A stretch of 64,000 nucleotides of DNA, taken from positions 682,001 through 746,000 of the forward strand of contig OY756143.1 of NCBI GenBank assembly GCA_963576785.1. The letters run 5' to 3'. Below, piece by piece: positions 11,574 to 23,401 of the stretch. A program made the translations under genes and the position numbers. Source of the stretch: Chlorophyllum brunneum (taxonomy: Eukaryota; Basidiomycota; Agaricomycetes; Agaricales; Agaricaceae). The notes below the pieces were generated by a model. That model was not told where the DNA came from. It worked only from the letters and a program-made list of their open reading frames with translations, and made no database searches. Each line of letters opens with the position of its first letter. Within the stretch, counting starts at the first letter, position 1.

Positions 11574-12320
11574 GAGTAGTAAATGAGGGTTCGAGAACAA
11601 GAACAGATCAGCGTCTATCGATATCACTCACGTCACGGTGTTGGCCGGCAGTTTAACCTCATCCCCTTCAAACATCCCAATGAGGGTAGTTACACTGATG
11701 ATCCTGGCCAAAAGATTAACATAGTGATTCTTATGGTTGTCAAGGTATCTAAAGTAGGGTTCTTACTGTAACACAAAACGAAGGGGGGGAGGTCCATTGA
11801 AGACGATATGAAAAACAGAAAATGCGGTCACAGCCATCTTCGGGGTTTCTTGACTCGGCCGGACCGACAAGAATCATGTTATGTGTCCAGCGAGCGAGAA
11901 AAAGTACATTCAGATACTGAACACCATTGTGAGCGCCTATCTCTCATCTCTCATCTAGTGTCAAGCATTCTCAGAAACGTCATGACGCATATATCTCTTT
12001 TCTCATCGACTTAAGACCCCTTCAAGTATTCCCAGAACCTCGAAACGTACCTCCAAGTGATGGTTGTGGGTTCATCAACTTTCTTACTCTAGACCGCTTC
12101 GAACACAGTGGGCTACTCAGTCGATGGTTTTTATGCAAATTAACCTCTACGCACAATAAGGAAAATCCGGCGTAGCGCCCACTCTGCGTGCTCACCTTTC
12201 GAATATGAGTGGTAAATGGTGGTTCGGGAACAAGGGCGACTGAGCGTCTATCAGTATCGACTGCTGCATCACTTTTCCTCCACCTGGACTTCCAATCCCA
12301 CATCCTTAAAAATGGAACCT
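11574..12320 (-). repeat. Twice-repeated 5' region of NACHT copy 1 with intervening insert
   Basis: The sequence just before the start codon (gatagacgctgatctg..ctcatttactactcat, 11574-11635 read on minus) is repeated at 12225-12300 (gatagacgctcagtcg..accatttaccactcat). Copy 2 has the same element only once, directly upstream of its ATG at 35149. About 0.6 kb of unrelated sequence therefore separates two copies of the promoter-proximal element here, as left by an insertion with flanking duplication or a partial tandem duplication. Confidence 0.6.
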
Positions 12321-12399
12321 GCTTGGCGCTCTTCCAAACATTAGCGTTTACTCTTTAGCACTGGCACAATCGTCAAATAGACGGAAATGATGATAGACA

Positions 12400-12905
12400 A
12401 AAAGAACCCGGAATTTTCAGTTGCGGACATGATATATGACATATGACGTAAGAGCAAGAAGAATAGAGCGTGCATATGCAGACGAGTACCCAGAATACGA
12501 CGACGCCAGAAAAGCGAATCAACCCGGACAGGTGCGCGGCCTGTGGGCGATGGGGCTGGCAAGTCGTGAGGGTCTAGATCGTGTTCGCAAATGAAAATGC
12601 GACGACCAATGCTGGATGCCGATCACTTCAGGTTTGTCTGAGGACGAAGATGGGCTGCGCACCCACTCATTGTCTCGAACAGAGGCCTTAGTGGGACCTT
12701 GACCCTTGCGTCGCTTTCGGAAGGGCCAGGGATGGTTCTCGGAACGACGCTGGTGGAACTCCCGTTCAACTAGAACTTGACTGTGTTCGGAGAGATATAA
12801 AACTCTTGCCTTGCCCACCAAAATCGGCGAGAACTACGTCCATGGGCTCAACCTCGAGGTTAGATGGATCGAGGGGAATGGGAATGATTATGATTCTGGT
12901 CTGTC
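12400..12905 (-). pseudogene. Relic of the 3' end of the 29959-31383 gene
   Basis: On the minus strand this shows the degraded C-terminal part and 3' UTR of the gene at 29959-31383. Shared pieces are PIPLDPSN.EVE, LADFxGQGK, WPFR.RRKGQ.PTK, SSSSDK and the 3' UTR run cgtcgtatt.tgggtactcgtctgcatatgcacgctct. The frame is broken and the protein's N-terminal two thirds are absent. It lies upstream of NACHT copy 1, and a shorter relic sits in the same place upstream of NACHT copy 2. Confidence 0.75.
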
Positions 12906-13248
12906 GTCACGATTGATTAAAAGAGCTTCAGCCAACTTGTTGCTCAGCTAGCGAATCAGTTACTAGGGTATCTGGACATGTGTCTGTTCCGACAGTGAAA
13001 GCGGGCATTATTGTCTGCGATGTATATCTAAATTGTGTGCTCGTCAACTTTTTTGAAGGAGACTCGAGGCTACATAAGACCACTTCGAACTAACAATAAA
13101 CTACTCTCCCTTTTCTCCATTAACCACTACGAAGAATAAGAAAATCTGGCGCAGCACTAGAACTACACTTGCAACATTTTAAGAATACGACTAATCGTGA
13201 TGGATGGCTATATAGTAGATAGCAAAAGATGAGGAGGGAACGGAGGAG
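12906..13248. other. Spacer with a diverged repeat
   Basis: Contains a diverged copy (about 13060-13170) of a sequence at about 12075-12180: shared blocks are tc.tcaactttt, gacc.cttcgaac and ctacg.a.aataag.aaaatc.ggcg.agc. No coding region is supported. Confidence 0.4.
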
Positions 13249-15914
13249 TTATTGTCCATTTTCATAAATTTCGCTTGCGCTTTCCATTTCCACCTCTTCG
13301 TCATCGTAAGTTGCTGCTTCTTGGTACTGTTCGGAGCACATTAACTAGGTGATACATCTATCATACGATGCTCCCTTACCTGTTGGTACTCGGCACTACA
13401 CAATCGGAATAGCGTTAGCCATTGGAATGCGATAGAGTATTCAACTCACATCAAGTCATGGACGTTACTCTCTGCCTCAGAAAATTCCATAATGTCCATA
13501 CCTTCGCCCGTGTACCTGTGGAGTATAATAAATGAGTGGAATCAATTTTGATGAATGACTACTCACCAGTGCAAGAAGGCACGACGTTTAAACATAGCAG
13601 CAAACTATTGGAAAGATTAGACGTTACACAACGTCAGGGGAAAAACAGAGGACGTACCGTGTCAAGGGTTCGGTTAAAGACTTCTTGGATCGACGTCGAG
13701 TTCGAGAGTGCCGTTGCTGCCTGGGAGATTGAGTGACCAACCGTTTAAAGTCTTAGTTGATACTATACGTACTACTGTCTGACCAACGGGTGGCATCGTC
13801 ACTATAGAGACAGAAACATTATCTGGAATCCATCTGAGTGCGGAATAGTCAGGGCATATCAACGGGGCAATACAGACCACATACTCGACGAATGACTGAG
13901 AGTTCTTTGTCTGTAGGTCACGGACAGAGACCTATTGATTGTATTTGAGCAACGAACTTGCTATAAGTCTTGATACTATGAACCTACTGCTGTCTGTAAC
14001 AAAGGATGTTACCAATATCATAGTGACTAAGTTAGCAACGCACCTCTCGGGAAGATATGCGACCACGGAAAATAGTAGCGGCAGTTAGGTATCGACTAGA
14101 ATATACAGTTGACGTCGTAGGGTGCGAGCCGAGTTGGTAATACATACCCATGGCGTGGATCACAAGCAACCAGCAGATTCCCGCGGTTAAATAATCTATC
14201 GAACAATCACTACTCAGAGTTCTCCGGGTCATAATTGGAACGTACGCCTTGGTAAGCTCTGAAATGGAATTCCTTTCGTATGCCGAAGCGTTCGGATCAT
14301 AGAATGGCGCGTGGCTGGGCATGAGGAAGTGAAGCTACGGTATTGATTTAGCTGGCAGGATATAAGGAATAACAGTATTTCGCTTACTCTGGGGAATGGG
14401 ATAAGGTTCATGCCGAGTTTCCGCATATCGCTTCGAGCAAAATTATAAGAAACGTCCCAAAAACAGGAGAGCTAACCTCACCCATTGAGCTGGCCAGGGA
14501 ACCGCAAGCTCGTGCTGATGCCACACATAACCCGGGAAATCAGCTTGAAGGCTGGTATTAGGGTGGGTAGGTAGTATAATCGACCAAGGCACATACAGTA
14601 TTCAAATTTTCAAACGTCGGGTTCTTGACCTTGAGGGTCCGTTGGCATATATCATACCTTGGGGCAAGTGTCAGCACAAAAAAACGCCAAGGAGTTCGGG
14701 GCCGTACAAGGCTTCGTTGTCTATGCAGACTGTGAGGTCCCCATTGTCCACAAGCTGGTTCATAGAAAGTAGAGCATTGTACGGCTATACGGAGTTGTAA
14801 ACGCGCAGAAGAAAGTTAGAACTGGGTGGATCCCACCTCGACGACCGTTTCCGAAACCTAGTGATGGTTAAGATTTTCGTGGAGCAATCAGGGAAGGATT
14901 GATGTACCTTAGGGGACGGGATGATTGAAAATGTTGCCAACATCCGGTCAGGATACTCCTGATAATCATTGAGATGTAATTCATTCGAGAGCTATAGTTA
15001 GACACACCTCACGGAGTTTGGAGAGCAACAAACTGCCCAAACCAGCTCCAGTACCACCACCCAAAGAATGAATCATTTGGAAGCCTTGTAGAGCCTCGCA
15101 AGGCTCGGCATGTCTCCGAACGATATCCTAGCGCTGAATCAGTTTCAGGAACACACCCGACTTGATTTTGATAGCTCACTAAAATGGAATCGACCAGTTC
15201 GGCGCCTGCAAGCGAGTGAATCGTGATTCTGAGCAAAAAACCGACGGAAGCATACCCTCCGTGTAAACTGGATATATGATTAGATTCCGGTTTTGGTCAG
15301 TGACACAATATCCTACTTACATCCCTTTGCCCAGTTGTTTCCTGCTCCCACATCGGCGGTCAAGTATGTATCGGGGCGAAATAGCGAGCCTAGTGGACCG
15401 CTTTTCATCTGATCACAACACAATTGATTTTCGTGTCGCGGCTTGCCGATAGACTAGCTCACTTTGTTGCAAACGCTTGCTTCCAGATCGACCTGTACGC
15501 TGCGGGGTACAAATCGCTTGGTCCCCGTGTGTTGGACTTCGGTAAAGTATACACCAGCCTAGAGCCATATACGTGGTCAGAAAATGTGGAAATTGGGATA
15601 TTCCGGCGCCTTACGCGTTGTAGTTGGAGAGGATCCGAGCCTTGGTAACCCTACAAGTGTGACCGATCAGGGCATGAGAGCATCGCATACAAATATATCA
15701 CATACCCCAGACTGATCCAACCCGTGTTCTGCCAAAAGCATTTCCCAAAAGTTTTCACCGACCTATGCCTTCGCTAAATTGCAATTATGAAGCCATCGAT
15801 AGGAGGAATACCTGGTTTCCGGCTTGACCAGCCTGCCAGGCATCAGTTAGAGAAAGCAGCCAGGGGACATCTGTTACTCACTTGAATATTGATAATTTCT
15901 CGGGACTGAGGCAT
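13249..15914 (-). CDS. Divergent beta-tubulin
   Basis: GTP-binding subunit of microtubules. Start is the ATG at 15912-15914 ([11 protein letters not shown]); the next micro-exon gives AGQAGNQ. Splicing about two dozen 45-60 nt GT-AG introns yields every block in order: [58 protein letters not shown], the GTP-binding loop [95 protein letters not shown] and an acidic tail to TAA at 13249. The Cys usual in AGQCGNQ is Ala here. No stop or frame break remains after splicing, so the gene appears functional but far from a standard beta-tubulin. Intron number is high even for Agaricomycetes. It is probably a specialised paralogue, with the housekeeping copy elsewhere. Confidence 0.88.
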
Positions 15915-16159
15915 TCTGACCGGTGGTTGAGATGGAAAGTAGGTGGTTGGAGAGAACACACGTCGGCGCGTAACTGAGCATAATTTCTGGAACGACATGC
16001 AGTCACGGCAAACGCCGACGAAGCAACTACGTAATTGGAGCTTCATATATAAACCCTCGGAGCGGAAAATAAATGGCCTCCGAGTCTTAATCAGTCCATC
16101 TAAGCTGCATCCACCCGTTGGATCTCCTTCTACCGTCTCCTGTCGCGAACCCGCGAACT

Positions 16160-17052
16160 GAATGGGGACGGAGGGGTGTCCACTGGGCGATGTCTCGACA
16201 TCGAGTCTGCGGAACGACTTGCGCTTATTGAGCCTGGGTCCTGTGTCATTCATCTCAACTCGTAAAGATGACCGATACACCCACGATGCCAGTTTCGGTT
16301 TATCACCAACAGGCAACGCCTCACCCCGAGATAGTAGAAACACCACAGATAACCAGTCGAAAGTATGACTACTTATGAGTAACTTAGAAGGACTGCACTG
16401 AGTAACACCATCACACGCGGAAAAGCCACTGCTCACTAGGACAAGTGCAACTAACGTGAACACGCTGAGTCTCTCGTTAAATAGCGATTCACGACCACTT
16501 GGGCTTCGCAAACGCACCTTGTAATGGAGCAACACGCTATAGGAACATGTAAGTCTAATGAATATCTGTTCAGGGGCGGAGAAGTACCTATGGACTACAG
16601 GATGAGGCGGTCAACGACCTGTCCAATACTACTCGATCAAACTGCGGTGAGCTTGCGGCCAACCTTGGATGATAAATAACACACCTCGGCCAGCGCGACT
16701 CCCGGCGGCGCCGATATCGGATGCACAGGTGTCCAAACACTATGAGGTCCGTGGTGAGACACAAGGTGAGTATGGCTATCGTAGACCACCTATGACCTTG
16801 TATCCAGGTCCATGTCGTCGCTCCAGCCAAGGAGCTGAAAGTGACAGTGTGTGCCCCAGCGCTCCTGCAGGACACAAGAATCCAGCAAGCGCCTGGTAAT
16901 AGCCACTGTCTTGTCAATACACCTAGCCGAAACGCAAAGTAAATCTCGAAAGTTGTCAACTTCCCCGAGGCCTCAGGTGTACCAATGTTGTGTTTTACCT
17001 GAACAGGGGATATAGAAGTAGCGGCGAAGAGTAACGTCACGCTATAAGACAA
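16160..17052 (-). pseudogene. Possible decayed DUF6534-type membrane protein
   Basis: On the minus strand an open stretch contains WSTIAILTLCLTTDLIVFGH followed by a basic loop (CIRYRRRR), then, after a possible intron, VVDRLILYS, and finally SSLRVEMNDTG. This order (long hydrophobic helix, basic loop, VDRLI helix, short tail starting with a Ser/Arg segment) recalls the DUF6534 multi-helix proteins common in Agaricomycetes. The helices between 16240 and 16560 fall in different frames with stops, and no N-terminal helices are found upstream, so it is probably broken. The assignment rests on recalled family pattern only. Confidence 0.3.
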
Positions 17053-18787
17053 AGGAGGCGTCGCTTTGGCACCCCCTTGATCAATTTATATGACATGGGA
17101 TGTGCGAATGGTGCTGTGTCGTCGAAAAGGGAAACCAACCCGATATATCATATATCCCGTTGAGATAGTTTGTCCCGTTCCAAGCGTCCTTTCATCTCAA
17201 TCACCTCTCGATATCCAAAGAACGGATACGCAGTACGACCCACCATATAAGAGCCACCTAATGCATGATTCAATCAGCCACCACGTTATAGCCTATCAGA
17301 AGGATCTTACAAAACATCTAACCCATACACCATCCGACGGAAAGCGACTGTAATTGCCATATAATTACGCCAATCGTCTCATGAGCTACTTGTTGGATTA
17401 AACATACCGGTAGTAAGTGATAGTCTGGCAACAAATGAATCCATACATCATCACTGAAAGTAGGTTTCCTATCCCTAGGGTTCCGAAACTCGACATGTAA
17501 AGGTGATTAGAAACCATTTCGTGCAGGTTTATGCCAAGAACTTCTTGCTACTCGAGACTAGAGTGTTCATATACTGGCCTTCACCGGCTGCCTCCGACGC
17601 GAAGGCTTTTCTAAACCTCCAACGGATAAATGAACCGTACTTCCCGGAACGCTCAGGAAGCCACCATGATAAAGACTAACTAATGAAATCGAACGAAGCA
17701 TACGCATGGAAGATAAGTTCTGTCGAGACGGATTTAGTCAGGCAACGTTGGCAGATAGAACTCCGTCCGTCCTTGATAAGTACATGGAAGGCATCCGAGT
17801 TGACCGTTTGCATCGAACCATTGCTCGAGTGGAGAAATTCATACACCCTTTGGATGTTCGGTATTGCAAGGATGATCGGTGCCCTAGTCCGTCAAGAAGC
17901 TTCGGGAGTCCGATCCGTAAATTAGGTCATCGCTCGGAAAACAAAGATAAAGTGCCTTCGTCCTTCAAGTTTATCGCATGCCAATCTACACGATGCAGAT
18001 AACGTACATGGCATGTTGCAGAATATGCACCCATTCGGATTTTTAACTCAAATTCACACTGATAATGCGGTTAGCTAATCGTAGGACTGGTGGACGAACA
18101 CCTGAGTCACCCTCATCCAACAAGTGCTCTGACACTCGGGAGCGATTCTGGCCGTGGTCCGACGCTCGAAGGGCCAGTGGCTTCTCGAGCTTTTCAGGAT
18201 TGAATTCCGGGTGAAGTTTTCCGATTCCTCTAGAGCATCTGTGAATAGTAATGGTTCAAGGTATAGAGATAGTGGATTCACTGGTAATACACATCGACTG
18301 AAGCGTGTTTTACTCAGTTAGCGGTAGGTAGTGGTGATAAAGTCTTCTGTACCGTTCCGGGAGTTCTACTTTACCTTATTGACGAGCGGTATGTGAGTGG
18401 GTGGTCCTGTTTCGATGGCGAGTCATTTCGGTGTAGTCTCGGGCTCGCCCTTTGGCTCATGGACAACGCCATAAAAGATCCCATGGCGTGACTCTCGATG
18501 TATTAAATTCACAGCTCGATCTCCTGGTGAAACGAATCTCAATACCTGACCCTCTCCCGCTTGACTGCGCAACTTATGAAACGCACCAGAATACATATTC
18601 TTCTTGGAAGCCCCACTGCTCTTAGACTTGATAGGATACCTTACTTGAAAACACTCCAGTAACTGGATGAAACGCAACGATCCTCATAATAAGGCAACAT
18701 ATGTATCTGGCGTTGAAGATGTACGCATACCTATACAGTTCAAAATAGAATATAGGACATATATTTCTGCAACCTGGAGCGGAGGCT
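17053..18787. other. Gene-poor stretch
   Basis: Several short overlapping open frames occur on both strands (such as 17683-18002 and 18423-18677), but none has a recognisable domain or a convincing exon structure. I see nothing supportable here. Confidence 0.45.
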
Positions 18788-20613
18788 TCAAACCCAGCCT
18801 TCCGAGCACTTTTTGTCTGGTCTCCGGCTGTTCCTGCCCTTGCAATCTAGCTTGCCACAATCCTGACATGGATTCGAGCAGAAATTACGTCCTCCTTTTC
18901 CTTTGCAATCCTGTGAACCACATTTGCAGCAATGCCTAGGACTTCGCTTGCTTTGAGAAGGGGTGTCCGGATCCCCCGACTCTGGTGAAAACTGAGCGTT
19001 AGGAGGTGCTGAAATTGAATTATTCGGGGATTGGATGCCCGCAGGATTCACTAAAGCGGCTGGAAAGAACGGGTATGAAGGGTAAGGAGGATAGGCGGGA
19101 TATTGTGGAGGATGTGGATAAGTGTGTCCAGGTGGGCCAGGTGTCGGGTGTTGTACGGCAGCACTAGGAACCATTGAAGTAGACGCTTGTGCGGGTGCTT
19201 TGTTGGCGTTGGCCTCAGTGACAGCTGCGTTCTCTTTCCAGGCGTTATTATACGCGTCTCCGAAGCTCTGAATCGCTGGTGAGTGGTTTGACGATTTCTC
19301 TTGCAGGGCGGACGTACATGATTTGCTGTGCCGTCTGGTGACGGATTATCATCTTGATCTGAATGTAGCCCATTCTCGACAATATCAGTATCTCTATCGT
19401 CCACTTCGTCTCTCTCTGTCATATTCCCCGGTGCCTGTCCTGTAGACAATAGGGTACCATCTTCAGGGACTCCGTGTTGAATAGAGTAGATAAGGTGTAG
19501 GATGACTTCTTTCCTCAGTCCCGATTTCAAGCACGCCCTAACCATATTCCATAGTGATCGTGAAACTCCGAGTGCGTTCCAGTTCCAGATGTTCTGTCCA
19601 CTGCCGGCATCGGTGTCTCCATACATCAAACGCGCCGGGAATTCATCCTGGAGTTTGGAGGGTAGTGAGCGAAGGATGGACGCATCGGTACTCGCGAATT
19701 TCCGTCCCTCCGGCCCTGTAGATGTGATGCACTGGGAGCTTTTGCAAATATACTCGCAACCGATGATGAAAAAAGGCTTTTCGATGTCGTAAATCTTGAT
19801 GGGGCCGGAGCTGATACGGCCTTTGTTCACGAGAGCCTGGGAACAAGCCGGGCATGAAATTCCGTTGAAAACCAAGGGTTGAGGATCCCAATACAAGAAG
19901 CGGTGTTCGGACGGTGTCCGAGCGGTCGAGGCAGATGCAGTGAGGGAAAAATAGCCGGGGGAAGAGGGAAGCCAGAACGTCTTTAGGATAGAATAGAGGG
20001 AAGGTATGGGTTGTAGTTGTTGTGGGTTAGGAGTTAACGAACCGAGGTGTGATTTGAACGCCTCTTCAACTGTGGGGCCCGCACTGGACACCGGATTTGG
20101 TGCCGCCAGGGCATTGAGGAGCTTAGATAGGAAGGAGTTTGGCTTATCGCGAGCAAGCTCAGCCCAGTCATCCTTCTCCAGCTTGGGATCGATCTGAAAC
20201 GTCACGGGAGGCGTGATGGATGCGCCTGGCATAAACATGCCCATGGGCGGATAGCCAACTCCTGAGAGGCCTTGCGGCGTCCCCCACAAATGGGGATCAC
20301 GTTTGGGCTTTAGACGATTAGGACCAACAGATCCTGCGGGAAAACCATCCTTGCGAGGCCGACCAACCGGTCGTTTGATTTTCGGGGGAGGTGGTGTACC
20401 TAGCAAATTCCTCTTCGAGCTGCCTTTGGGTCGTCCGGGACGTCGTTTGACCGGTTCTGATGGGTTGCCATTGGTAGGAGTGGGTGTGGGTGCGGTAGCA
20501 TGAGTAGGCACTGCGGATGTGGAAGGCTCGGGGACATGGCCTACGGTGCCACTGTCATTCGAAAAGACTTGGGTGGTGGACGAATTCGAGATAGGAGGAC
20601 CCGTATTATCCAT
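18788..20613 (-). CDS. AT-hook, DUF6729-domain protein with Cys-rich tail
   Basis: Probable DNA-binding protein. The N terminus carries two AT-hooks (KRRPGRPKGS, KRPVGRPRKDG) that bind the AT-rich minor groove. The centre matches the DUF6729 pattern known from basidiomycete transposon-like proteins: FLYWDPQPLVFNG, a CPAC pair, a second C..C after about 35 residues (CEYICKSSQC), and SLPSKLQDEFPARL. A 50-nt intron (19268-19317, GTACGT donor) leads to a Pro/Tyr-rich segment. The tail has ten cysteines in two knuckles (CCKCGSQDCKGKGG, CQDCGKLDCKGR), likely a zinc-binding module. No nuclease domain or terminal repeats are visible nearby, so it may be a domesticated or solitary copy. Start at 20613 is the first ATG of the frame. 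Confidence 0.75.
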
Positions 20614-23135
20614 CCTTTATTGTATTTCTGGAAGAAAAATGTTTATTTCGACATTTGTCAAATTTATGGGCACGGGTTTTCCAGCAGAGGTTAGTTGGAG
20701 AAGACAGGAGAGAAAAATATGAGACATACATCGTAGGCGAGCTTAAGTTCTCGTATATATCTTTCTAGTAATTCTCCAAAGGGTTGGTAGAGCAGAATGA
20801 GGGGATTTAAGGGAGGGCTCGATGGGCCGATTGTATTTGTGATTAGTGTTTTTGCCAAGTTATCTTGGTAACTCGTGGTTTGTTTACCTCTGCTTATCCG
20901 GTTATTCCAATGCCGGCTTATGTGAACCTCGGCTGGTATCCCAAACTGAAAAAATAATCCAAAATTCAGCTGTGTGGAGACTTTCCGTGATACATCCAGA
21001 GCTCGAACGCAAGGTGCCGTCTGTGATTCTGCCACGCCTGCCAGCGCCGTCACTGCCTGTGGTGGGTCCAGAACTGTGAACAAGCTTCTCCCAAATCCAA
21101 CTAGCCTGACCGAAGGGTCTTGGAACTCTGCGTCACAACCTCCAAACAGCAATCAATGGTTTGTGTCAAGCATTGTACTCCGAGTGGTGCCATGGGCTCC
21201 GACCTAGGTGGATCCTCTGTCGACGCTGTACTACCACCAACATCCCCTATGCCGCCACAAACACTTAACCACAGCGGCGATCACGCCTTGGGCGACTTGG
21301 GAGGTTGATTGTGACTTCGAATCTAGTCGCGAACTGGCTAACGAAATTTAAAGCAGTTGCAGTAGCAGCTAGGACGAATGCTTCTTCTGCTTGGAGCCCA
21401 TAAACTTTGACTTGTTGTTTCGGAGCCGGCTGCCGTTGGCGCGCGTAGTTAGTAGTTGATACACCTTCTCTTGGGAGGCAAGGTGGTTTATCCAATTTTA
21501 CCTCGGCTATGATTTCTACCAGTCCGCTGTGTGTGTTCTAACATCCAAGAGACGCCAAGGGTCCTCGGAAATCATTATCCCCGTAGGTTTGTAGGGCCCA
21601 AGAGCGTCCCCTGAAGATATAGACTGAAACTTGGCCTCCTAATGGAACTCTCTCGCGATGCCAGATTAACTCCACGCTTCTATCCTTGAGTCCGACGTAG
21701 ATTTCCACAAACAGTCCAGACCAACTTATGTCCATGGGCTTCGAACATCCCGCGAGATGGCGGACAACCGACGCCCACAAACCAAAGCAAATGCCGTTTG
21801 GTAAGGAAGAGAAAATAAAGTTGTTATCTGCTCACAAGGTCGGTATCATGAGGTCAGATCTGTCACGGTGGTATTTTCAACAGATCAGTATAATGTATGT
21901 CCAAACTTCGGTCGCCCCACATTCTGATCGCGCGTAGAATCTACGAGAAGTGTCCCATGAAACTAGAAGTCGGAGTACGTAGTTGTTGAAGGGAACGTCG
22001 CAAGGTTTATTGGGAGGCAAAAGGACAGGGAAAAACATTGGATATGCTACGATATTTATAGAGGATATTATGTGGAATAAAAATTAACGACACCAGAGAA
22101 CAATGACATTAAAATTTCTGTGGATTGGATCTCAGATTCCAACAGTAGTGTATGTGCACCATCTCCCCAACAGCGCACTCCCAAGATATCGTCCAGGATG
22201 CACCTCGTTTCAGAAGGGGAGAATGTGTCCTTGGATGATTCAGCAGGAGTTCTGTTGATCATGTGTATTTTACAGCCTGTAACATTGTATCGCTCCCCTA
22301 TTTCGGCCCTATTTGATCGGGTGGGCATTATCTAACAAGCTCAGGTTTTTTTATGGTCGTTTGTTTCTCGTGGTCACCCCCAGGCTCTGACAATTCTCTG
22401 ACAGGCTGATGTTATGTGCTGCTTTTTTCATGTACCGTGATGTCAGATAATTTTTTGGGTATAGGTTAGGTACAAGTTTATAGAAATACAGAGGCACGGA
22501 CTGAGCGTCAGGGCGCACCAATTGAATATAAAGGGTCGCCAAATATTATGTGATGGTGGCGCTTAGATTATCGGTAGTCGTGGCTAACTTGAGCACACTG
22601 GATTTGATGGTTTGGACACATATGCCAGTGATTGGGACAAGGCCAAGACAAGTCTCGGACAGCTCTCGCAATGACTACCGTTGGCACAAACCAAACGCCA
22701 AACGGAGATATTGCGTTCTGAATATATCGACCGCCCTCTTGTTCCGAAATAAGAAATTTCGTCTATATATGGACATTGTTTTCAACTGAATGGTGCTGAG
22801 GCTCGTTACCACCCACCCCACCGCAGAAAGAAATTAGCTTATTCGTTGTCGATGATGAAACCATATTGAATTATCGTCTAGAAGCTGAGCGTCCCTAATA
22901 TTACTCCTGGGGGACCCAAACCATCGGAAAGAAATGTGTTACTTTTTGGGAACTCCCTTTCATGTGGACCTGAAAGGTGCAACGCTGGGCTGAGGTATAA
23001 GATAGGTGGTGCTTTACTCCCGAAAATCAGCGCTGAGCTCTCCTACTACAACAAGTGTCTGCTTTCTATATTCCAAAGCACACTCCCTATCACTGCCTTC
23101 GCCCCTCTTTAACATTATCCGAAAGAGTGATCATC
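20614..23135. other. Long intergenic stretch
   Basis: About 2.5 kb with only short unrelated open frames. A TATAAGA element at 22996-23002 lies 134-140 nt upstream of the next gene's start and may be its promoter. Otherwise I see nothing supportable. Confidence 0.45.
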
Positions 23136-23401
23136 ATGAACTGCAGATTCATCGTCGCCTTTATTGTTTCCTGCAGTAAGTTGGATCAATTCCTTTGTTC
23201 ATGGGACAAGCACTGATGGGAACGCAGTGACAGTCCTTGTTGCGGCTTCTCCGGTCCCAATTGCCGAAGTTGTTACTGATGTGGCTGCTCGTGAACCCGT
23301 AAGTTTCTCCGCCATTAGAAGGGAATCGTTGTTCTGACAGACAATGTGATCAGGAGCCTGAAGTCCCTTCAGCGAGGGGATGTGGCCAGTTCTGCTATTA
23401 A
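23136..23401 (+). CDS. Small secreted peptide precursor (52 aa)
   Basis: Three short exons (23136-23175, 23228-23298, 23354-23401) with canonical GTAAGT donors and CAG acceptors join into 52 codons ending at TAA 23399-23401. The product has a strong signal peptide (MNCRFIVAFIVSCMTVLVAAS) and an acidic pro-like segment (VVTDVAAREPEPEVPS). It ends in a tiny Arg-preceded tail, ARGCGQFCY, with two cysteines two residues apart. Signal, acidic spacer and short Cys tail look like a processed secreted peptide precursor. There is no CaaX box, so it is not a mating pheromone of the known basidiomycete type. Function unknown. A TATA-like element lies upstream. The three-exon structure with perfect splice sites argues against chance. 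Confidence 0.65.

Noticed and set aside
15424..15648. Plus-strand frame over the tubulin gene
   Set aside because: It is antisense to tubulin exons that read clearly on the minus strand.
20691..21152. Minus-strand frame upstream of the AT-hook gene
   Set aside because: No motif, and no splice joins it to the AT-hook protein.
23136..23401. Basidiomycete mating pheromone
   Set aside because: The precursor has a signal peptide and ends GQFCY, not a CaaX box.
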